DNA of 64,000 bases from Clostridia bacterium (lineage in GTDB: Bacteria > Bacillota > Clostridia > UMGS1883 > UMGS1540), in the NCBI GenBank assembly GCA_017436645.1, contig JAFSCR010000001.1, forward strand, positions 84,523 through 148,522, read 5' to 3'. Shown here one piece after another: positions 58,470-64,000 of this stretch. Numbering within the stretch: the first letter of the stretch is position 1; each line of letters starts with the position of its first letter. The translations under genes and the position numbers were made by a program. The notes under the pieces were generated by a model. It did not search any database. It was not told the origin of the DNA and saw only the letters and a list, made by a program, of their open reading frames with translations.

Positions 58470-59526
58470 CTATGTTCTCCTCCAGCTCCAAAGTGAACCG
58501 AAACTCCATGCCGCCTGTTTTTCGGTTTCTGGCTTCTATTTCACCGCCGTGGGCACGAATAATGGCGGCGCAAACAGAAAGACCTATACCCATGCATCGC
58601 TTCTGATTATCTTTAACGGCTTTTTCTTCCATATAATATCCTGAAAAAATGGTCTTAAGTTTTTCACTGTCAATACCGCATCCGTCATCTTTTACGCTGA
58701 AAACGGCATTATTTCCCGAAACGGACACGGAAAGCGAAAGCTCCGTCAAACCCGTGGCATGCTGTTCGGCATTTTCCAGAAGATTTAAAATAACCTGCTG
58801 GGCAAGCATTGCATCTGCGGAAAGGACAATGAATTCTTCCGGCAAAGAAAGGGTAATCTCCCTTTCAGGATAGTGTTTTTTGAATTTTGCCAAAACAGAA
58901 TCCACCAGTTCCTCTAAAACCACCGGACTTTTTAATAGATGTACGCCTTCTCTCTCCAGCTTTGTGACGGACAAAAGGTTTTCCACCATGCGGATAAGCC
59001 AGATGCTGTCATTTTGAATACCCTTTAGAATGTCTTTCTGGGAATCCTCTTCAATGGCCTCATAGTTTTCAAGAAGTGTTGAGCTGGCACCGTAAATGGC
59101 CGTGAGGGGCGTTCGCAGGTCATGAGAAACCGCCCGAAGTAAGTCCGCTCGCAATTTTTCCTTTTCCGCACGTGCGCGCACCTTTTCCTGATTTTTGATT
59201 TTTGTTGTCAGCGTGCTTGCGGCGATGGTAACGATAATCAGAATCAGTGCCGAAATAATATTTTCGTGTATGGCGAAATTAAAGGCAAAAAACGGGAACG
59301 TAAAAGCAAAATTAACGGCCAGAACGCTGATGAGTGCCGACAGAATACCGTAGGCGTAGCCATGGGTTAGGAGGGAAACGAGGAACACGGCAAGTACAAA
59401 CAGCGGCGTGACAAGCTCCGAAGCACCAAGTCCTTTATGTAAAATCAGACTAAAACAGAAAAATACGGATATGACCAAAACGGTAATTCCTATATCGGTA
59501 AGAATTCTTTTATATTTATCTTTCAT
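58462..59526 (-). CDS. Sensor histidine kinase, KdpD-like C-terminal part only
   Basis: 354 aa. Four membrane helices of the DUF4118 type at ~10-110, then HisKA and HATPase domains: AVSHDLRTPLTAIYGA (phospho-His), ILNLLENAEQHA (N box), DDGCGIDSEKL (G1) and GIGLSVCAAI (G2). Full-length KdpD (~900 aa) has an N-terminal KdpD/Usp cytoplasmic module that is missing here, so the kinase may sense something other than K+. First gene of the pair. Confidence 0.92.
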   Translation of the reverse strand: MKDKYKRILTDIGITVLVISVFFCFSLILHKGLGASELVTPLFVLAVFLVSLLTHGYAYGILSALISVLAVNFAFTFPFFAFNFAIHENIISALILIIVTIAASTLTTKIKNQEKVRARAEKEKLRADLLRAVSHDLRTPLTAIYGASSTLLENYEAIEEDSQKDILKGIQNDSIWLIRMVENLLSVTKLEREGVHLLKSPVVLEELVDSVLAKFKKHYPEREITLSLPEEFIVLSADAMLAQQVILNLLENAEQHATGLTELSLSVSVSGNNAVFSVKDDGCGIDSEKLKTIFSGYYMEEKAVKDNQKRCMGIGLSVCAAIIRAHGGEIEARNRKTGGMEFRFTLELEENIDE

Positions 59527-59575
59527 AAAAGCACCTCTTCACTTTCAGTATATCAAAGAATCGGCAAAGAAACAG

Positions 59576-59605
59576 TAAAAAAGAGCACTTCAGCTGAAGT
59601 GCTCT
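59576..59605 (-). terminator. Terminator of the tRNA-Met/tRNA-Glu transcript
   Basis: AGAGCACTTCAG and CTGAAGTGCTCT form a perfect 24-nt palindrome, followed on the minus strand by TTTTTTACTG. Confidence 0.88.
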
Positions 59606-59612
59606 CTGTTTT

Positions 59613-59687
59613 TGGTGACCCCTACGAGAATCGAACTCGTGTTACCGCCGTGAAAGGGCGATGTCTTAACCGCTTGACCAAGGGGCC
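59613..59687 (-). tRNA. tRNA-Glu (TTC)
   Basis: Minus strand: acceptor GGCCCCT/AGGGGTC, anticodon loop CTTTCAC in TCGCC/GGCGG (TTC), T arm ACGAG-TTCGATT-CTCGT, encoded CCA. It is 6 nt downstream of tRNA-Met. Confidence 0.95.
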
Positions 59688-59693
59688 GCATGA

Positions 59694-59770
59694 TGGTAGC
59701 GGCGAGTGGGCTCGAACCACCGACCTAACGGGTATGAACCGTTTGCTCTAGCCAACTGAGCTACACCGCC
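59694..59770 (-). tRNA. tRNA-Met (CAT)
   Basis: Minus strand: acceptor GGCGGTG/CGCCGCT, D arm TAGCTCAGTTGGCTAGAGCA, anticodon loop TTCATAC (CAT), T arm GGTGG-TTCGAGC-CCACT, encoded CCA. The paired first base and the anticodon stem without three G-C pairs suggest the elongator form. Confidence 0.9.
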
Positions 59771-59800
59771 ACATGACCTATTCGCTTAAGCGCAGATATT

Positions 59801-59829
59801 AGTATACTACAAAAAAATCCCGTTGTCAA
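59801..59829 (-). promoter_or_regulatory. Sigma-A promoter of the tRNA-Met/tRNA-Glu operon
   Basis: Minus strand TTGACA (59829-59824), 17 bp, TATACT (59806-59801). Confidence 0.88.
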
Positions 59830-60016
59830 GGAAAAATTTTATTTTTTTTGTTTTTTTGTTTGATGCTCCCTGAAAACACCGAAAAATCGGCAAAAACCGG
59901 CATCCCTGTCCTGCATAAATTAAAAAAATTTTTGCAAAGTATTCTTTTTTTGTTCTAAATACACGTCCCATCCCATATACTTACTATACCAAAACCCAAA
60001 GAAAGGAAGATCATAA

Positions 60017-60319
60017 ATGCTTGACGAAAAACGTTTTCAGAAAACTGCACCGAAGGAAAATCTTCACAATGCCATTTTGGAAAACAGAAAAAAGCTGACG
60101 CTTTCGGGCATTCTGGATGTAGATTGTTTTGATGAAGAAAGCATTACGCTTTTTACGGATGACGGTGCCCTTTGTATAAAAGGCAGCGACCTGCATCTGA
60201 GTAAGCTTTCAGTTGAAACGGGAGAAGTTTCCGTTGAAGGCAGAGTGGATTCCCTCGTATACAGCGACGGCGATACAAAATCAAAAGGTATGAGCTTTCT
60301 GGCTCGCCTCTTCCGTTAA
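60017..60319 (+). CDS. yabP: Sporulation protein YabP
   Basis: 100 aa YabP/YqfC-family protein needed for spore coat/cortex stages, acting in the mother cell with YabQ. RKKLTLSGILDVDCFDEESI and LCIKGSDLHLSKLSVETGEV are the family blocks. GAAAGGAAGATC precedes the ATG. Upstream, CATATACTT (59974-59982) resembles a sigma-E -10, but no convincing -35 was found. Order yabP-yabQ-divIC-yabR equals that of Bacillus. Confidence 0.93.
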   Translation: MLDEKRFQKTAPKENLHNAILENRKKLTLSGILDVDCFDEESITLFTDDGALCIKGSDLHLSKLSVETGEVSVEGRVDSLVYSDGDTKSKGMSFLARLFR

Positions 60320-60324
60320 CGCCC

Positions 60325-60834
60325 GTGGCCATATCCGTAACAAGCGAAGCGTATGTTTTTCTCTTCTCCCTCATAGGCGGTGCATTGGTGGGCATTTTTT
60401 TTGATATGTTCCGCACCATGCGGCGTCTTGTAAAAAGCGGCACCGTCTTTGTGGGCGTACAGGACACGGTTTTCTGGCTATTCTTTGCCGGTGCTGTCTT
60501 TTTCTTTTTGTACCGGTTCAATTACGGCCAGCCGAGATGGTTTATTTTTTGCGGCATCCTTTTGGGTGCGCTTTTTTATCATCTCCTTTTGGGGGATAAA
60601 ATCGTTCGGCTTTTTTTACTGTTTTTCCGCTTTCTGCAAATACTTCTGCGCCTCTTCTGCCGTATTCTTTTGATTCCGTTTTGTATCCTATATCGCCTGC
60701 TTTCTCCGATTTTCCGTTTTATCAAGTCATGCTTTTGCCGGATTTTTCGATTTTTTACAAGGAAAATTCGCCAAGCAAGATACCGTTTTTTAATGACTGC
60801 AAAAAAAATCAAAAAAAGACGAAAAATGTATTAA
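60325..60834 (+). CDS. yabQ: Spore cortex biosynthesis protein YabQ
   Basis: Membrane protein of 169 aa. GTG start 5 nt after yabP. The conserved N-terminus (SEAYVFLFSLIGGALVGIFF, DMFRTMRRL) and three to four hydrophobic segments fit YabQ, required for cortex formation. The C-terminal third is a very Phe/Leu/Arg/Cys-rich run of strongly basic and hydrophobic residues, longer than the core of the family. Confidence 0.9.
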   Translation: MAISVTSEAYVFLFSLIGGALVGIFFDMFRTMRRLVKSGTVFVGVQDTVFWLFFAGAVFFFLYRFNYGQPRWFIFCGILLGALFYHLLLGDKIVRLFLLFFRFLQILLRLFCRILLIPFCILYRLLSPIFRFIKSCFCRIFRFFTRKIRQARYRFLMTAKKIKKRRKMY

Positions 60835-60841
60835 AAAGTTC

Positions 60842-60870
60842 TTTACAAATTCAGTTTTTTACGCTATAAT
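60842..60870 (+). promoter_or_regulatory. Sigma-A promoter of divIC
   Basis: TTTACA (60842-60847), 17 bp, TATAAT (60865-60870), separating vegetative divIC from the sporulation genes yabPQ. Confidence 0.8.
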
Positions 60871-60892
60871 AAAAAAAAGTGGGGTTTTAGAA

Positions 60893-61195
60893 ATGAACAA
60901 GAGAAAAAGACAAGGGAAACCGAAACGAAAATTGAATATTCGTGTCTGTCTCATCGTGGTATTTGCTGCGTATCTTTCCTATACGCTTTGCGGGCAGCTC
61001 GTTTCTCTTCGTCAGTCTGCAGTACGGGTCTCGCAACTGGAAGCAGAAATTGCAGAAGCGGAAGGCCGTCTTGCAGAGGTTCAGGATTTGGACCGTATTT
61101 CTAAGTCCGATGCGTACATCGAAAAGGTGGCAAGAGAAAAGCTTGGTCTTGTCCAGCCTGATGAAACGGTTTTTGTGGACGTATCCGGGCGTTAG
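60893..61195 (+). CDS. divIC: Septum formation initiator DivIC/FtsB family
   Basis: 100 aa bitopic division protein: basic N-terminus (KRKRQGKPKRKLN), one helix (VCLIVVFAAYLSYTLCGQLV), a coiled coil (QLEAEIAEAEGRLAEVQD) and the C-terminal YIEKVAREKLGLVQPDETVF signature. It links FtsL/DivIB to septal wall synthesis. Confidence 0.93.
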   Translation: MNKRKRQGKPKRKLNIRVCLIVVFAAYLSYTLCGQLVSLRQSAVRVSQLEAEIAEAEGRLAEVQDLDRISKSDAYIEKVAREKLGLVQPDETVFVDVSGR

Positions 61196-61262
61196 CTGTG
61201 TTCTTTTTTCGACACTTTAAAACACCCTAGATAATCATTTTCCGAAGGGAGAACGCAAGTTT

Positions 61263-61688
61263 ATGGCGCTTGAGGTTGGTCAAATTGTTGAAGGTCGTGT
61301 AGAAGGGATTACAAATTTCGGAGCTTTCGTAAATATCGGTGACGGTAAAACCGGTCTTGTACACATTTCCGAGGTTGCCGTAGCATACGTAAAGGATATA
61401 CATGACTTTTTGAAGGAAGGACAAACTGTCCGTGTAAAGGTAATGGCAATGGAGCCCGGTGGCAAAATTGCACTTTCCATTAAAAAAGCCGTTATGGAAG
61501 AAAAACCGCCGCAGCCTCGCCGCTCTTCCGTTCCCATGGAATATGATTGGTCCAAAAAGCGGGATACTTCCGGTGACAGTTTTGAAGATAAGCTTCTGCA
61601 GTTTAAGCACGAAAGTGATGAACGCATGCAATCCATGAAACGTGGCAACGAGCCTCGCCGCACCATCTCCCGCAGAGGATACAACTGA
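61263..61688 (+). CDS. yabR: S1 RNA-binding domain protein (YabR family)
   Basis: 141 aa. The N-terminal S1 domain (VGQIVEGRVEGITNFGAFVN ... GLVHISEVA ... VKVMAMEPGGKIALSIK) is followed by a charged, disordered tail rich in Arg, Pro and Ser. General stress/GSP13-YabR type, thought to associate with ribosomes or RNA. It follows divIC as in Bacillus. Confidence 0.92.
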   Translation: MALEVGQIVEGRVEGITNFGAFVNIGDGKTGLVHISEVAVAYVKDIHDFLKEGQTVRVKVMAMEPGGKIALSIKKAVMEEKPPQPRRSSVPMEYDWSKKRDTSGDSFEDKLLQFKHESDERMQSMKRGNEPRRTISRRGYN

Positions 61689-61778
61689 TACATTTTATTC
61701 TGCCTCATTTTGAGGCAGTTTATTTTAGGAATAATATCTTTCTGTCTGCAAATGCTAAATTCCGAAAGGAGTGAAAGC

Positions 61779-61943
61779 ATGCAGGAGGAACGAAAAAAAC
61801 AGAAAAAGCGAAAAAATCCACAGCCGTACGATACGTATGCCCTCGCTGAGGAAGCCTGGCGGGATAAAGACACCAACGCCCGAAGGCCCAGTGAGGAAAA
61901 TGTAGTCCGTATGCGGCACTGGTCCGAAGAAAACAAGCTGTAA
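61779..61943 (+). CDS. Small DUF3787-like protein
   Basis: 54 aa, start at the ATG after GAAAGGAGTG; the open frame upstream lacks a ribosome binding site. Lys/Arg-rich N-terminus (QEERKKQKKRKNPQ) and a C-terminus PSEENVVRMRHWSEENKL that resembles the short clostridial DUF3787 family, reported as spore-associated in Clostridioides. Assignment is tentative. Confidence 0.6.
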   Translation: MQEERKKQKKRKNPQPYDTYALAEEAWRDKDTNARRPSEENVVRMRHWSEENKL

Positions 61944-61945
61944 GG

Positions 61946-61970
61946 CGGCGCCCGCAGCGGCGCCGTTTTA
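61946..61970 (+). terminator. Terminator after the DUF3787-like gene
   Basis: CGGCGCC and GGCGCCG pair around CGCAGC, followed by TTTTAAAT. It begins right at the stop codon. Confidence 0.8.
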
Positions 61971-61991
61971 AATATTTAGGAGGTACATATA

Positions 61992-63917
61992 ATGGGACTT
62001 ACTTTGGCACAGAAAATTATTAAAGAACATCTCGTGTCCGGCGAAATGAAGGCAGGAAGCGAAATTTCCATTCGCATTGACCAGACCCTAACGCAGGACT
62101 CTACCGGTACCATGGCATATCTGCAGTTTGAAGCCATGGGCATTCCGAAGGTAAAAACAAAAAAATCTGTCGCATATATTGACCATAACACCATTCAGGC
62201 AGGCTTTGAAAATGCAGATGACCATAAGTATATTCAGACGGTCACATCAAAACACGGCATCTATTTCTCCCGTCCCGGTAACGGCATCTGCCATCAGGTG
62301 CATCTGGAACGCTTCGGCGTTCCCGGCCAGACGCTTCTCGGTTCTGACAGTCACACCCCCACAGGCGGCGGTATCGGTATGCTCGCCATCGGTGCAGGCG
62401 GTCTTGACGTTGCAGTTGCCATGGGCGGTGGCGCTTACTTCCTTTCTATGCCGAAAATGGTTCGGGTAAATCTCACCGGCAAACTTTCCGGCTGGGTTTC
62501 CGCAAAGGACGTTATTTTAGAAGTTCTCCGCATTTTAAGTGTTAAAGGCGGCGTTGGCAAAATTATTGAATATGCAGGTGAAGGGGTAGCCACCCTTTCC
62601 GTTCCGGAACGTGCCACCATTACAAATATGGGCGCAGAGCTTGGTGCCACCACCTCCATTTTCCCCAGCGATGAAGTTACCCGTGCATTCCTTCGTGCCC
62701 AAGGCCGCGAAGAAGACTTTACGCCCCTTACCCCCGATGCAGATGCAGTATATGACGAAGAAATCACCATTGACCTTTCTACCCTGACTTCCCTGACTGC
62801 AATGCCCCACAGTCCTGACAATGTTAAAAAAGTCAGCGAACTTGGCGGTCTGCCCGTAGACCAGGTATTTATCGGCAGCTGCACAAACTCTTCTTATACG
62901 GATATGATGAAAACGGCAGCCATTTTAAAAGGCAAAACTGTTCATCCGAATGTCAGCCTTGTTATCGGTCCCGGTTCTAAGCAGGTTCTCCACATGCTTG
63001 CAGAAAACGGCGCCTTGGCCGATATGATTGATGCCGGTGCCAGAATCCTTGAATGTGCCTGCGGTCCGTGTATCGGTATGGGTCAGGCACCGAAAACCGG
63101 TGCAATCTCCCTTCGTACCAATAACCGTAACTTTGAAGGCAGAAGCGGCACAAAATCTGCACAGGTTTACATCGTAAGTCCGGAAACGGCGGCACTTTCC
63201 GCCATTTGCGGCACACTGACTGACCCGTCACTTCTTGGCGAAAGACTGGAAGTGGAAATGCCCGTTTCTTTCTATACCAATGATAATATGGTTGTGGCTC
63301 CCGCACCCGAAGGTAAAGAACCCGAAGTTGTCCGTGGCCCCAACATTAAAGAATTCCCCATTAATAAGCCCATGAAAGATACGGTGGACGGAAAAGTTCT
63401 GATTAAGGTAGAAGATAATATTACAACGGACCACATTATGCCGTCAAACGCTTCTCTTCTCCCCTTCCGTTCCAACATTCCCCATCTTTCCAATTTCTGC
63501 CTTGCTCCCTGTGACCCCGAGTTCCCCGCCCGTGCCAAGGAAAATGGTGGCGGTATTATCGTAGGCGGTTCCAACTACGGTCAGGGCTCCAGCCGTGAGC
63601 ATGCGGCACTTGTTCCCTTATACCTTGGTGTTCGTGCCGTTGTAGCCAAGAGCTTTGCCCGTATTCATATGGCAAACCTCATAAACTCCGGCATTCTGCC
63701 CCTCACATTCGAAAACGAGGGGGATTACGATACGGTTTCCCAAGGAGATACACTTGAAATTGCGGATGCGCCCGCCCAAATTTTGGCAGGTGACACCATT
63801 ATCGTAAAGAATGTAACCCGTGGCACGGAATTTAAAACCACCCTGTCCCTTTCCGAACGCCAAAAGGCAATTATGCTCGCCGGCGGCCTCCTCAATTACA
63901 CAAAAGAAAACGCATAA
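61992..63917 (+). CDS. acnA: Aconitate hydratase, mitochondrial-type
   Basis: [4Fe-4S] hydro-lyase interconverting citrate and isocitrate, 641 aa. Cluster ligands: GSCTNSSYTDM and CACGPCIGMGQAP. Also LLGSDSHTPTGGGIGMLAIGAGG, the swivel-domain motif GGSNYGQGSSREHAALVPLYLGV and active-site RGPNIKEFP-type sequence. The length and motif order match the compact ~640-aa aconitase of anaerobes rather than the ~900-aa AcnA. AGGAGG lies 8 nt before the ATG. isocitrate dehydrogenase is not in the window. Confidence 0.95.
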   Translation: MGLTLAQKIIKEHLVSGEMKAGSEISIRIDQTLTQDSTGTMAYLQFEAMGIPKVKTKKSVAYIDHNTIQAGFENADDHKYIQTVTSKHGIYFSRPGNGICHQVHLERFGVPGQTLLGSDSHTPTGGGIGMLAIGAGGLDVAVAMGGGAYFLSMPKMVRVNLTGKLSGWVSAKDVILEVLRILSVKGGVGKIIEYAGEGVATLSVPERATITNMGAELGATTSIFPSDEVTRAFLRAQGREEDFTPLTPDADAVYDEEITIDLSTLTSLTAMPHSPDNVKKVSELGGLPVDQVFIGSCTNSSYTDMMKTAAILKGKTVHPNVSLVIGPGSKQVLHMLAENGALADMIDAGARILECACGPCIGMGQAPKTGAISLRTNNRNFEGRSGTKSAQVYIVSPETAALSAICGTLTDPSLLGERLEVEMPVSFYTNDNMVVAPAPEGKEPEVVRGPNIKEFPINKPMKDTVDGKVLIKVEDNITTDHIMPSNASLLPFRSNIPHLSNFCLAPCDPEFPARAKENGGGIIVGGSNYGQGSSREHAALVPLYLGVRAVVAKSFARIHMANLINSGILPLTFENEGDYDTVSQGDTLEIADAPAQILAGDTIIVKNVTRGTEFKTTLSLSERQKAIMLAGGLLNYTKENA

Positions 63918-63928
63918 TGAAGCTTTCG

Positions 63929-63962
63929 AAAACGCCGCTGCACCATGCAGCGGCGTTTTTTA
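63929..63962 (+). terminator. Terminator of the aconitase gene
   Basis: AACGCCGCTGCA and TGCAGCGGCGTT form a 12-bp stem with a CCA loop and TTTTT tail. The last ~40 bases of the window carry nothing identifiable. Confidence 0.92.
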
Positions 63963-64000
63963 TATTTTAATAGGAAAAGTTTTTTAAAAAAAGCTGACTA

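Overview
The window comes from the chromosome of an anaerobic, spore-forming member of the Clostridia (Bacillota). This is inferred from gene content, since no rRNA gene is present: spoIIM, spoIIAA-spoIIAB-sigF, sigH, a GerA-type germinant receptor and yabP-yabQ mark an endospore former, and the trimeric [FeFe] hydrogenase and rubrerythrin mark an anaerobe. Shine-Dalgarno sequences are strong (AGGAGG/AAAGGAG) and many sigma-A promoters are legible. A recurring -35 is TTGCAT with 17-bp spacing. Several genes start at GTG or TTG, chosen here from the position of the ribosome binding site. Genus cannot be given from sequence alone.

0-10 kb: the 3' end of gpmI; an electron-bifurcating hydrogenase operon (hydC-hydB-hydA, minus strand) below a LysR regulator; a stand-alone nucleotidyltransferase; proC; then the sporulation/cell-wall run spoIIM-xerD-dacF, in the order known from Bacillus. 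10-24 kb: amidase and VanW lipoprotein genes; cysS-mrnC; a two-subunit transketolase; pcrA; mgtE behind a long structured leader that is not an evident M-box; an array of small hairpins; a BadF-like protein and an exported phosphodiester glycosidase; a cluster of DnaA boxes; the spoIIA operon with a Spo0A box and an almost perfect sigma-H promoter; and rnpB. 24-35 kb (minus strand): an AraC regulator, a hemolysin III protein, dnaE, a GH3 lipoprotein, a zinc ribbon, tRNA-Gly, sigH, a U32 peptidase, gap, a cyclophilin lipoprotein and an LCP-family protein.

35.7-36.9 kb is an AT-rich island with a GNAT acetyltransferase, a four-helix-bundle (23S rRNA insertion-type) protein and a second hairpin array, enclosed by inverted copies of one 30-bp sequence that is itself palindromic. 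It sits beside tRNA-Tyr and tRNA-Thr. 37-47 kb: the gerA-gerC-gerB operon, a nitroreductase, yqhQ-prmC, then a ~600-nt non-coding region read here as OLE RNA, followed by its partner gene oapA and by dxs and tlyA, the known isoprenoid-operon setting of OLE.

47-64 kb: small regulators and lipoproteins; an Lrp regulator with a DUF4432 enzyme; an FHA-SEDS-PBP cell-wall operon; xpt with a BMP-family nucleoside-binding lipoprotein; DUF6106; rubrerythrin behind a perfect 9-bp palindromic operator candidate; a Na/phosphate symporter; a KdpDE-like two-component system; tRNA-Met and tRNA-Glu; the yabP-yabQ-divIC-yabR cluster; a small DUF3787-like protein; and a mitochondrial-type aconitase. The points most worth following are the mgtE leader with two possible leader peptides, OLE RNA in this host, the two modular hairpin arrays, the inverted-repeat island, the DnaA-box cluster in front of spoIIA, and a XerD that has lost catalytic residues.
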